A program made the translations under genes and the position numbers. Shown in pieces: positions 7,588 to 14,645 of a DNA stretch of 20,149 nt. The notes below the pieces were generated by a model. That model was not told the origin of the DNA. It did no database searches and was given only the letters and a program-made list of their open reading frames with translations. The DNA comes from Lactobacillaceae bacterium UBA5807. Lineage in GTDB: Bacteria > Bacillota > Bacilli > Lactobacillales > Lactobacillaceae. The stretch lies in the NCBI GenBank assembly GCA_002418005.1, contig DIDF01000086.1, forward strand, positions 1 through 20,149, written 5' to 3'. Positions within the stretch are counted from its first letter, which is position 1, and every line of letters begins with the position of its first letter.

Positions 7588-7884
7588 TCAGTTTAAAAGT
7601 CCCATAATTCTAAATGCCATGGGCAAAAACAGCATCAAAAATAAAAGTTCGATAACTATCACGACTAGGATGCCACTTTGCCGGGAGTCTTTATTCTTAA
7701 TTACTCCTCGAAAAGACAAAATAATACTTAAAATCAAAACTAAATTAAATACGATAATTGCTATGTTGCCAATGACTGGACTGACTTTTAAAGCCCCAAG
7801 AAAAGATACAATTACCAAACAAGTAAAATCAACAATCCCCCAGGCATAAAGAATCTTAGGAGATGTCTTAAAAATCCTTTGCAT
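7588..7884 (-). CDS. Small three-helix membrane protein, function unknown
   Basis: A 98-residue hydrophobic protein with three likely membrane segments (about 11-31, 38-60 and 70-90) separated by short loops; the loop at 61-69 is basic (KNKDSRQS). I do not recognise the family. The ATG at 7884 follows GAAGAAGG at proper spacing, and the gene ends in TGA. It sits between the YbaK-type gene and the divergent pepI gene, and no partner is obvious. The reading is supported by the ribosome site and the clear membrane pattern. Confidence 0.7.
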   Translation of the reverse strand: MQRIFKTSPKILYAWGIVDFTCLVIVSFLGALKVSPVIGNIAIIVFNLVLILSIILSFRGVIKNKDSRQSGILVVIVIELLFLMLFLPMAFRIMGLLN

Positions 7885-7982
7885 AATTAAACCTTCTTCA
7901 ATAAATAAAATTATTACATTTTAAGTTTACTCTTTTAAAACATTTATATACATCGGCTCTGCTTAACAAAGGTTTCAAGTAG

Positions 7983-7988
7983 TATAAT
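7983..7988 (+). promoter_or_regulatory. -10 element of the proline iminopeptidase gene
   Basis: A consensus TATAAT about 40 bases before the pepI start. The -35 region (TTAACA or TGCTTA) is weak and its spacing not ideal. Confidence 0.5.
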
Positions 7989-8028
7989 CATTAGAAATAG
8001 AAACAATTTTCCAAGAAAGGATGATTAT

Positions 8029-8910
8029 ATGCGCAAAATTCAAGAAGGCTACATGCCGTTCAAGGGATACAAAACCTATTACCGAATTGTTGGTGAAAAG
8101 ACACCTGGAAAAGCCCCACTATTGTTGATTCATGGTGGTCCGGGTTCATCTCATAATTACTTTGAACTGATGGACGACTATGCCGACACTGGCCGACAAT
8201 TAATCATGTACGATCAAATTGGTTGTGGTAAATCATCTTTGCCCGAAGACAAATCTCTGTATGTCAAAGAAACTTGGGCCGAAGAATTGATTGCCTTAAG
8301 AAAATACCTGCATCTTGACGAAATACATATGCTTGGCCAATCATGGGGTGGAATGCTCGAAATGTTATACCTCACCCAGTACAGTCAAGAGGGCGTTAAA
8401 TCAGTCATGATTGATGGTTCGCCATCGTCAATTAAACTATGGATTTCAGAACAACACCGGTTAATTAAATATTTAAGTTATGAAGATCGACAGGCAATTG
8501 CTGAAGCCGAAAAGACTGGTGACTTCACCGGACCAAAATATTTGGCCGCTAATGACCGTTACATGGAAAGGTATTGTTGGGACGATCCGGACGAAAATTC
8601 ACCCGAACCTTTGCGCAGACCCACTAACGGGAAACGGGCCAGCTTAATTGCCGAAGGACCAAATGAATTTACCGAAAATGGTACCATCAGTGACTATGAT
8701 GTCACCGATGACTTGCATAAGATCCATGTTCCAGTATTGGTTACTGACGGAACTGACGATTTATGTACTCCTTTAATTGCCAAAACCGTTTTTGATCACA
8801 TTCCTGGCGCTAAATGGCACTTGTTCCAAAACAGCCGTCACTTAGCTTTGTTGGATCAACATGATGAATTCATCAGCGTTTTGGATCAATGGTTAAAAGC
8901 AAATGATTAA
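8029..8910 (+). CDS. pepI: Proline iminopeptidase (alpha/beta hydrolase, S33)
   Basis: A 293-residue cytoplasmic peptidase that releases N-terminal proline from peptides, part of the lactic acid bacterial peptide-use system. The oxyanion HGGPG is at 35-39, the nucleophile is S105 in GQSWGG, the acid is D244 in GTDDLCTP, and the histidine is H271 in NSRHLALLDQ. Length and the N-terminal EGYMPFKGYKTYYRIVG match lactobacillar PepI. The ATG at 8029 has AAAGGATG about 8 bases upstream, and a TATAAT lies before it. A strong terminator follows the stop, so the gene is transcribed alone. It could alternatively be annotated as a broader prolyl aminopeptidase-family hydrolase. Confidence 0.93.
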   Translation: MRKIQEGYMPFKGYKTYYRIVGEKTPGKAPLLLIHGGPGSSHNYFELMDDYADTGRQLIMYDQIGCGKSSLPEDKSLYVKETWAEELIALRKYLHLDEIHMLGQSWGGMLEMLYLTQYSQEGVKSVMIDGSPSSIKLWISEQHRLIKYLSYEDRQAIAEAEKTGDFTGPKYLAANDRYMERYCWDDPDENSPEPLRRPTNGKRASLIAEGPNEFTENGTISDYDVTDDLHKIHVPVLVTDGTDDLCTPLIAKTVFDHIPGAKWHLFQNSRHLALLDQHDEFISVLDQWLKAND

Positions 8911-8911
8911 T

Positions 8912-8949
8912 AAAAACTGGAATGACAGATATTTGTCATTCCAGTTTTT
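8912..8949 (+). terminator. Terminator of pepI
   Basis: AAAAACTGGAATGACA (8912-8927) and TGTCATTCCAGTTTTT (8934-8949) form a perfect 16-bp stem with a 6-base loop, ending in a T run. It begins two bases after the stop codon. Confidence 0.92.
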
Positions 8950-9024
8950 TGTTCATAAATATTGTAATGCTAAAATGTGTTCCAATGACCAGGATCAAAA
9001 CGCACCTTGCCTCACTCTGAATTA

Positions 9025-9750
9025 TTATCCTATTCCAAAGAATGGAACGTAAAACACCACCACAATTAACGCGGGCAACATATTTGCTATCTTAATTTTG
9101 GTTCCAAGCATCATGTTGATTCCGATCAAAGCAATCAAAGTATCCCCTACTAAAGATATCCCAGTTAACATGTTGGTGGTCATAAAGGCTTTAACAAAAA
9201 CGGCTAATAAAGTTATGCCGCCTTCAACTACAAAAATTGGAATTGCCGCAAAGGCACAACCGATTCCAAATGAAGCGGCAAATAAAATTACGGTAATAAA
9301 ATCAATTGTTGATTTGGTATAAAGAATCGATGGATCGTGATTCAAGCCATCCTGCAAAGCGCCAACAACCGCCAAGGCACCCACACAAGTTGTTAAAGTA
9401 GTAACCAGAAATCCTTCACTAAATTTGGAACTACTGGTGCTGCCAAAGTGTTTAGCTAAATATTTACCAAACTGGTTCAGCCATTTATCAATATCGATTA
9501 ATTCACCAAAAACTGTCCCAATTGCTAAGGAAATGATCAGCATAATCTCACCAGTAGTTGAAACTGAACCATTCTTAATTAGCAACATCTTACTTAACGT
9601 CCCGGCCAGGCCAATAAAAAACACTCCTAAGCCTAAGGCCTTTAGGACAGTCTCTTGAACTTTTACCGGAATAATTCTTTGAAATAAGTAGCCAACGATA
9701 CCACCACCGCCGACGGCAATTGTGTTTACTAATGTTCCTGAACCAACCAT
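9025..9750 (-). CDS. DUF554 family membrane protein
   Basis: A 241-residue integral membrane protein with about seven hydrophobic segments. The N-terminal VGSGTLVNTIAVGGGGIVGYLF, the central FxEGFLVTTLTTCVGALAVVGALQDGL and the C-terminal MLPALIVVV are the marks of the DUF554 (YdfK-like) family, thought to be transporters of unknown substrate. The ATG at 9748-9750 has GGAGG 8 bases upstream and is preferred over an in-frame TTG five codons earlier that overlaps the ribosome site. It is convergent with pepI and has no operon partner. Confidence 0.85.
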   Translation of the reverse strand: MVGSGTLVNTIAVGGGGIVGYLFQRIIPVKVQETVLKALGLGVFFIGLAGTLSKMLLIKNGSVSTTGEIMLIISLAIGTVFGELIDIDKWLNQFGKYLAKHFGSTSSSKFSEGFLVTTLTTCVGALAVVGALQDGLNHDPSILYTKSTIDFITVILFAASFGIGCAFAAIPIFVVEGGITLLAVFVKAFMTTNMLTGISLVGDTLIALIGINMMLGTKIKIANMLPALIVVVFYVPFFGIG

Positions 9751-9812
9751 ATGTAAAACCTCCAAAACTATGTATTCTTTAATATTAGCATTTTTCAGAG
9801 GATTAATTATAA

Positions 9813-9847
9813 AAACAGTGATTTCTATTAAAAAGAAATCACTGTTT
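9813..9847 (-). terminator. Terminator of the secreted SH3-like protein gene
   Basis: AAACAGTGATTTCT (9813-9826) and AGAAATCACTGTTT (9834-9847) form a perfect 14-bp stem, with T-rich sequence after it on the minus strand. The stop codon of the gene is at 9851. Confidence 0.88.
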
Positions 9848-9850
9848 GTT

Positions 9851-10285
9851 TTACTTTGAAACTGATTTTGAGTTAACTATTTTAATCGCATCGCTGCGAA
9901 TCCAGTAATAAATCGCCCTTTGGCCTTTTTTTACTTTCTTAAGGCTTTTAATATGCAACCAGGAATAACGAGTACCATTGTATCCGGATTTACTGATATA
10001 GACTTTGCTGCCAAACTTCAAAGCAAGTTTTTTAACCGATAAAGGCGGATTTTTTACAGGATTATTTTCAAATGGAAAACTTTGATAAAGCCTGTAGATC
10101 GAAATATTTTTAACTATCACTTTGCCCTGTTTCTTAATAGCAGTGTAATGAATAGATCCTACAGGAAAAACAGTTGCTTGGCTGACAATCGGGCTGGCAG
10201 AAATTCCAATAGGATCTGCAAAAGCCAATCCCAAAATCATTAAAGCCCCGATGAATATTGAAGTGAACATTTTATTCTTATGCAT
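9851..10285 (-). CDS. Secreted small protein with an SH3-like C-terminal region
   Basis: A 144-residue basic protein with a signal peptide (about 1-30, cleavage near GISA|SP). The mature part has a tract rich in Lys and aromatics. The C-terminal half reads FGSKVYISKSGYN..YSWLHIKS..., then YYWIRSDAIKIV, which resembles the SH3/GW or surface-layer-attachment modules of lactobacilli, as in the hydrolases at 242-4557. No enzymatic domain is present, so it may only bind the wall. The ATG at 10285 follows GGGGGC. It has its own terminator. The family was not recognised beyond this resemblance, which is by eye and weak. Confidence 0.65.
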   Translation of the reverse strand: MHKNKMFTSIFIGALMILGLAFADPIGISASPIVSQATVFPVGSIHYTAIKKQGKVIVKNISIYRLYQSFPFENNPVKNPPLSVKKLALKFGSKVYISKSGYNGTRYSWLHIKSLKKVKKGQRAIYYWIRSDAIKIVNSKSVSK

Positions 10286-10355
10286 AATAAGCCCCCAAAA
10301 ACATTATTTTTAAGTTTATTATGCCACCAATGAATTAATATTTTATGAGGAAAGC

Positions 10356-10389
10356 AAAAGTCTCAGGACATTCACAACCCGAGACTTTT
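10356..10389 (-). terminator. Terminator of the glycosyltransferase gene
   Basis: AAAAGTCTC (10356-10364) pairs with GAGACTTTT (10381-10389), with further G/C pairs inside the loop side. The minus-strand direction continues into T-rich sequence (TTTTGCTTT). It lies just after the stop at 10409. Confidence 0.75.
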
Positions 10390-10408
10390 TTAAATTTGAT
10401 GTATCCCG

Positions 10409-11134
10409 TTAAATCCCAGCAGCGGCTCCCATTTGGCTTATATGGTCACGAACTTCATATTCTCGGTTCCTCATTTGTCGCGTAGCCGTATGAATTGTAC
10501 TGCCCGCTCGCGATATCTTGTTGTATAGAGGCGCAGGATATAAAAGAAATCCATCAGTTGCCAAAATGTACTCTGCCGTAAACAATAGGTCCTCAGCTAA
10601 ATTTAATGATTCGTCATACCTGAGATTATTATCACGAATAACCTCCATTGAAAAAGCCTTGTTCCAAACCAAGCCACCAAGCTGACCGCCAAAACTATTG
10701 ATTGAATCATATATTTCTCGTTTGGAAATTCTTTGGAACTTATTTCTGCCAGAAGAACCATATCCGCGAAATCCCCAGTGAGAGCCTACATTAACTAAGT
10801 GAATCCCCGGTTGAGCCATTCCCTTTGCCATTACTTCTAAATATTGAGGTTCTAAAGTATCGTCGCCATCAATGAAGACAATGACTTCACCTTTTGCTTC
10901 ATCAATCGTTTTATTTCGAGCCACCGAGACACCCATATGCCTTTGCAGGTCAATTTCTCGAAAACGACTGTCCTGATCGGTATATTTTCTAATGACGTCT
11001 CTAGTGCGATCAGTAGAGTGATCGTCAACCACTAAAACTTCAAAGTTTTTATAAGTCTGGTCCATAACTGACTGGAGATTGGCGCCAATATATCCTTCCA
11101 AATTATAAGCTGGAATTCCTACCGTAATAAGCAT
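10409..11134 (-). CDS. Family 2 glycosyltransferase
   Basis: A 241-residue inverting GT-A glycosyltransferase, likely making a cell-envelope or exported polysaccharide. The N-terminus MLITVGIPAYNLEGYI is typical. The nucleotide-binding VVDDHSTDRT is near 35-44, the DxD-type DGDD is at 89-92 (FIDGDDTLEPQYL), and LVWNKAFS and LAEDLLFTAEYIL follow. It has no membrane helix and is on the short side for the family. Start: the ATG at 11132-11134 sits behind GGGGAAG. An in-frame ATG at 11165-11167 with GGAG 6 bases upstream is a real alternative and adds 11 residues. The sugar and acceptor are unknown. It is divergent from the VanZ-like gene and not part of a larger glycan cluster here. Confidence 0.85.
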   Translation of the reverse strand: MLITVGIPAYNLEGYIGANLQSVMDQTYKNFEVLVVDDHSTDRTRDVIRKYTDQDSRFREIDLQRHMGVSVARNKTIDEAKGEVIVFIDGDDTLEPQYLEVMAKGMAQPGIHLVNVGSHWGFRGYGSSGRNKFQRISKREIYDSINSFGGQLGGLVWNKAFSMEVIRDNNLRYDESLNLAEDLLFTAEYILATDGFLLYPAPLYNKISRAGSTIHTATRQMRNREYEVRDHISQMGAAAGI

Positions 11135-11326
11135 AGTTATCACTTCCCCGTTTCTTTTCAAAGGCATTTTATTCTCCAAATCAGCAAAACTCAACTAATT
11201 ACTCTTTAATTTTTGCCCTTTCATTACTAAATCTTTACCGCTTTTATTGGTTCTTAAGATGTTATTTAAGCTTAATTTAAAGTGGGTCTAGTATCATCTT
11301 TGATAATCAAACCGAAAAGAGATGAC

Positions 11327-11419
11327 ATGATGAGAATATTTGCTGCAGTAATATCAGTAACTTTAACTTGTTTAACTCTTGGATTATTTAGATTCTTGTA
11401 CCGGACCAATTCAATTTAG
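11327..11419 (+). CDS. Possible 30-residue membrane peptide upstream of the VanZ-like gene
   Basis: The short frame MMRIFAAVISVTLTCLTLGL followed by FRFLYRTNSI and a TAG at 11417-11419. A single hydrophobic segment with a basic C-terminal tail makes a plausible membrane peptide. It has a weak GAG-type ribosome site (AAAAGAG before ATGATG). The TAG is 29 bases before the VanZ-like start, so it could be a leader peptide or the first gene of a two-gene unit. Such frames also occur by chance, and no homologue is recognised. The rest of the 11195-11448 interval has no other coding frame; it holds a TTAAGCTTAA palindrome and shared upstream sequence for the divergent glycosyltransferase. Confidence 0.35.
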   Translation: MMRIFAAVISVTLTCLTLGLFRFLYRTNSI

Positions 11420-11448
11420 ATCTAATAACTCAAAAAGAAGGCGGTGAG

Positions 11449-11997
11449 ATGGTTAAATGGATTCCCTACTTTATCCATATGACTAGTTTAGTTTTCTGGC
11501 TAAAAGCTGAATCACAAAGAATTTCACGATTAACTAACTGGCAGATATTTACAATATTTTCTGCTTTGGTCTATGTATTAGCTGTCAGTTACCTTACTTT
11601 GGCACCAACTTCATATGCTTTTTCAGGGGTTCAGCAAGTCGCCCCAATCATGTTTGGTAATGTGCCAATGAACCTCGTTCCATTTTTGAGTAGTTCAATC
11701 GATTATTACCAAAACATCTTAATGCTGATGCCATTTGGGGTGTACTTGACTTTACTGAGACCTCATTGGCGCCCCAAGAATATATTCTTGGCCGGATTAT
11801 TCGTTAGCACCGGAATTGAATTTCTTCAGTTCATCCTTGACTGGTTCATAAACCTCTCACGTTGGGTCGATATTAACGATATTATTACCAACACTTTAGG
11901 AGTTTTAGTTGGCTGGACGATTATGCAGGTGCTTAAAAAAACAAAACTAAATAAACTAATTAGGAAGTTTACAATTGACTTCAAGCTTCTCAATTAA
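11449..11997 (+). CDS. VanZ-like membrane protein
   Basis: A 182-residue membrane protein of the VanZ family. The family pattern is complete: QNILMLMPFGVYLTLL (88-103), then STGIEFLQFIL (120-130) and SRWVDINDIITNTLGVLVGW (137-156). About four membrane segments precede and separate these motifs, and the C-terminus is basic. VanZ proteins confer low-level teicoplanin resistance in enterococci, but most lactobacillar members have no demonstrated role; a cell-envelope function is likely. The ATG at 11449 follows AAGAAGGCGGTGAG. It may be co-transcribed with the 30-residue peptide at 11327-11419 and ends in the shared terminator 12006-12066. Confidence 0.85.
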   Translation: MVKWIPYFIHMTSLVFWLKAESQRISRLTNWQIFTIFSALVYVLAVSYLTLAPTSYAFSGVQQVAPIMFGNVPMNLVPFLSSSIDYYQNILMLMPFGVYLTLLRPHWRPKNIFLAGLFVSTGIEFLQFILDWFINLSRWVDINDIITNTLGVLVGWTIMQVLKKTKLNKLIRKFTIDFKLLN

Positions 11998-12005
11998 ATA
12001 AAAAT

Positions 12006-12066
12006 AAAAGAGTGAGACCTTAACCATTTAACTTTGCTAAAAAGTTGGTTAAAGTCCCACTCTTTT
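12006..12066. terminator. Long hairpin terminator between convergent genes (related to the 16472-16583 element)
   Basis: AAAAGAGTG (12006-12014) pairs with CACTCTTTT (12058-12066). Inside, GACCTTAACCA and TTTAACTTT pair imperfectly with AAAGTTGGTTAAAGTC. It serves the VanZ-like gene on the plus strand and the 62-residue gene on the minus strand. The ends and the TTAAAGTCCCACTCTTTT right arm match the big hairpin at 16472-16583, so this may be a short relative of it. Confidence 0.8.
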
Positions 12067-12067
12067 T

Positions 12068-12256
12068 TTACTTGGCATGCCTAGAAAACATTGCCAAAAA
12101 TATCATTGTTAATCCTAAAACTCCACAAATTATTAAGTTTAAAATTAAAAAGATAAATTCATCCGGCAATGTCAATGAAAGAACTGAACCGGCAGCCAAA
12201 AAGAAGATCCCAATCCAGAAATAATATTTTCGATAGAAGTCATAATTGAATCTCAT
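12068..12256 (-). CDS. Small two-helix membrane protein, function unknown
   Basis: A 62-residue protein with two membrane segments (about 11-30 and 34-56), an aromatic N-terminus (MRFNYDFYRKYYFW) and the C-terminus SRHAK. Its ATG is 18 bases downstream of the stop codon of the large membrane protein gene, so the two are very likely co-transcribed and may act together. The ribosome site is weak (GGAAG about 14 bases upstream, AAGTGA nearer). I do not recognise the family. Confidence 0.65.
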   Translation of the reverse strand: MRFNYDFYRKYYFWIGIFFLAAGSVLSLTLPDEFIFLILNLIICGVLGLTMIFLAMFSRHAK

Positions 12257-12274
12257 AATGCATCACTTAACTTC

Positions 12275-13996
12275 CTATATCAACAATATTCCAGCCCCTA
12301 AAAACGAGCAAAGCGCCACGCCTGTTTGGACTCCCAGAGGATGGTACTGAACCTTGACTCTTTGATTTCCGACTCCGAGGTTTTTCACGAACAAAAGATG
12401 ATCTTTTCCAACAGATAATGGAGTTAACTTACCGTTAACCCAAACACTATAACTGTGGTTATAAATCACAAACGGTAGGGTAATCTTTGCTTGAGATTTA
12501 CTTAACTTGAATTTCATTGTCACTTGATTAGCATTTGGAATCATATTTACATGAATTCTTGTTTTCGAAGAAGTTGTCGCAACATCATTGCTGACAGTAT
12601 TGAAGTTATTAGCAACCGCTTTTGGCAAATAATCTCTGGTGTGATTTGAATTTAGTAAGTTATCAAATTGAGAATAATTTTTTACCCGGTACCACTGAAC
12701 ATTTTGTAGCCGACTTCCCAAAGCTGATTTATTTGCTCGAACGTGCAGGTATTCCGGGGAATCAGCTTGGAAATTGACAATCTTTTGTTGAAAAGTAACT
12801 GACGACATCAGCGCAAATCCAGTAAAGGCAGCCATACTTAACGCCTTAACTTTTTTACTATTTAATTTTCTTAGCCATTTAGTGAGAATCACTACAAGAA
12901 GAAAGGTTAAAAACAACTGAGGGAAAATGTACAAACGCCATGGAAATTGGATTGTACGCGCTGGGGTATTATTAAGTAATTTCCAAGTAAAATGAGTGCT
13001 ACAAACTATTAGTAATAAAACAGATAACCAGTATAACTGCTTATTTAAATTTGATAGCCGTTTGTACGATGCCGTCCCGATCAAAAGACCAGCCAGAGCT
13101 AAAAAAAAAACGGCATAACGACTGGCACTACCAATAGAGGGATTAAGGTAATCAGAAACTGACATTCCCTGCAAAGGAAAACCAGCGGGATTAATCATTG
13201 GGGTACTAGAGTAAAATCTCAAAGCAGGAACCCAAAAGCTACTAGTGACAATAGCGGTGATGGTAATTCCCTTGATCAAATTGACGATTTTGGCTTTATC
13301 AAGCTTCTTCCAGTTGATTATAGTTAAAGCCGCCAATACCAAAATAACAAATATAAAATTTAAGATGTGGCTCATCAAAATTACTGAAATTCCAATGGTC
13401 ATAATTTTATATTTAGATTCGGTTAACCATTGGTAAAATCCGGCAAAAACAAGGGGCAAAAAAATTAAGCTAAAGCTTACACCAAGGTCGGCAGAAATGT
13501 ACTCATAGGCAAAAAACATTTCAGAAAAAATATATGTAATCGAAAATAAATAGGCTCCTAAACGGTCATCTTTTCTGACAATCAAGTAACTGAAATAAGC
13601 GATCATTAATCCCAAGAAATTTTGCAAACCTAAGCCAAGGTAATAACTGGTAATTGGAGAAGAAAAGATAAATCTCAGGATGACAAACAGATATAACGGC
13701 AATTTGGGATACATACTCATAACCGCCGACCCATTTTGATCAAAATTAAAAGTCGAGATTTCAGGAAAAATATTTCCTTGAAGAACGTTTCGATATAATT
13801 CATCAATTCGCTCTAGGTGAAACTGTAAATCTTGGGCACCTAGCAGCGAATTAAATTTTAAAAATAAACTAACATTAAAGATACTTAAGGCACTAAATGT
13901 AATGATCAGTACCAATCGACTTGAAATAATCGCATTGATCTTGGAAGCAACTTTTTGACGCGTTAATTTACGCGAAATGGTGATTGGGCGTTCCAT
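12275..13996 (-). CDS. Large membrane protein, PTPS_related/YfhO-like
   Basis: A 573-residue polytopic membrane protein. The N-terminal signature QDLQFHLERIDELYRNVLQGN..PEI (D56, H60, R63), followed by MYPKLPLYLF, fits the PTPS_related (6-pyruvoyl-tetrahydropterin synthase-related) family, whose fold and layout resemble the YfhO/GT-C glycosyltransferases. About ten membrane segments follow, then an extracellular beta-rich domain (about 440-555, ending SVWVNGKLTPLSVGKD and VKVQYHP) and a final membrane segment that runs right to the C-terminus. A role in envelope glycan transfer is an inference from fold family; no substrate can be assigned. The ATG at 13994-13996 has AGAGGG upstream. The 62-residue gene follows directly. 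Confidence 0.8.
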   Translation of the reverse strand: MERPITISRKLTRQKVASKINAIISSRLVLIITFSALSIFNVSLFLKFNSLLGAQDLQFHLERIDELYRNVLQGNIFPEISTFNFDQNGSAVMSMYPKLPLYLFVILRFIFSSPITSYYLGLGLQNFLGLMIAYFSYLIVRKDDRLGAYLFSITYIFSEMFFAYEYISADLGVSFSLIFLPLVFAGFYQWLTESKYKIMTIGISVILMSHILNFIFVILVLAALTIINWKKLDKAKIVNLIKGITITAIVTSSFWVPALRFYSSTPMINPAGFPLQGMSVSDYLNPSIGSASRYAVFFLALAGLLIGTASYKRLSNLNKQLYWLSVLLLIVCSTHFTWKLLNNTPARTIQFPWRLYIFPQLFLTFLLVVILTKWLRKLNSKKVKALSMAAFTGFALMSSVTFQQKIVNFQADSPEYLHVRANKSALGSRLQNVQWYRVKNYSQFDNLLNSNHTRDYLPKAVANNFNTVSNDVATTSSKTRIHVNMIPNANQVTMKFKLSKSQAKITLPFVIYNHSYSVWVNGKLTPLSVGKDHLLFVKNLGVGNQRVKVQYHPLGVQTGVALCSFLGAGILLI

Positions 13997-14114
13997 GAAG
14001 AAACCCTCTATTCAATTATTATTTACTTAAAACCAACCTACTTATTTTAGCACCGTTATTCTGATTAAAAATTTTGCTTAAATAAATAATAATTGTGAGT
14101 TTCTCAGAAAATAA

Positions 14115-14399
14115 TTAAACTAATCCCATGTCTTTTAAATACTGATCTAAGCCAGCTTCAATACTGGAGTAATAACGATCCCCCTGAGCAATAAAAACAT
14201 AAATTTTGGTTAATAAATTACTTGTCCGAAGCAAAGCAGGTAAAATCTTTTGATATTTTTCTTTTGTCCTTAACTTTTCAACAATGATATTAATATACAA
14301 ATTTCGCACTGCTTCTTCATCGTGATCCGCAATTTCCGCGGTAGCCTGTTTAGCAACTATAATCTGTTGCGTCAATAATTGTTCATTGTTCATGATCAT
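14115..14399 (-). CDS. Small helical protein, possibly bacteriocin-immunity-like
   Basis: A 94-residue all-helical acidic/basic protein. The C-terminal half (LPALLRTSNLLTKIYVFIAQGDRYYSSIEAGLDQYLKDMG) recalls the enterocin A immunity fold: a four-helix bundle of about 90-105 residues that protects the producer or a sensitive cell from a class II bacteriocin. No bacteriocin precursor with a double-glycine leader is visible nearby, so an orphan immunity role would be inferred. The assignment is tentative. Start: the ATG at 14397-14399, or the second ATG two codons later, both behind GGGATGGGAA. A TATAAT lies upstream at 14434-14429. Confidence 0.6.
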   Translation of the reverse strand: MIMNNEQLLTQQIIVAKQATAEIADHDEEAVRNLYINIIVEKLRTKEKYQKILPALLRTSNLLTKIYVFIAQGDRYYSSIEAGLDQYLKDMGLV

Positions 14400-14428
14400 T
14401 TTCCCATCCCGTTTTTAAGATCATTTAA

Positions 14429-14434
14429 ATTATA
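14429..14434 (-). promoter_or_regulatory. -10 element of the small helical protein gene
   Basis: A consensus TATAAT on the minus strand, about 30 bases before the start. The -35 region 17 bases upstream is TTTATT, which is poor. A small TACG-TT-CGTA inverted repeat (14442-14451) lies within the spacer. Confidence 0.5.
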
Positions 14435-14474
14435 GCAAACATACGTTCGTAAATAAAGAAAATATTAGTGAATT

Positions 14475-14505
14475 TTTGTTTCATAAATAAGTCTTATTTG
14501 TTTCA
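14475..14505. repeat. Direct repeats around a palindrome, upstream of the Gls24 operon
   Basis: TTTGTTTCA occurs at 14475-14483 and 14497-14505 and flanks the palindrome AATAAG-T-CTTATT (14486-14498). The block lies just upstream of the likely promoter of the Gls24 operon and behind the divergent small gene, so it could be a regulator site. The rest of 14400-14645 has no coding frame. Confidence 0.4.
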
Positions 14506-14512
14506 AAACTTA

Positions 14513-14541
14513 TTCACACAATAAAGGTTTGGTTATAGTAA
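14513..14541 (+). promoter_or_regulatory. Possible promoter of the Asp23/Gls24 operon
   Basis: TTCACA (14513-14518) is a near-consensus -35. It is followed at 15 bases by TATAGT (14534-14539), or at 17 bases by TAGTAA. It lies about 100 bases ahead of the amaP ribosome site, so the mRNA would have a long leader. Confidence 0.35.
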
Positions 14542-14645
14542 TATTTAAACATAGACATGGCCATGAATCTTAAAAATTCTGATAATCGATTGAAGGGACT
14601 GAGAGACCATTATCAATCTACCTGTTTTCGAAAGGAGGTGGGCGG

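Noticed and set aside
14510..14518. TTATTCACA, one mismatch from a DnaA box
   Set aside because: A single near-match in an AT-rich promoter region, with no cluster of boxes and no dnaA, dnaN or repA gene nearby.
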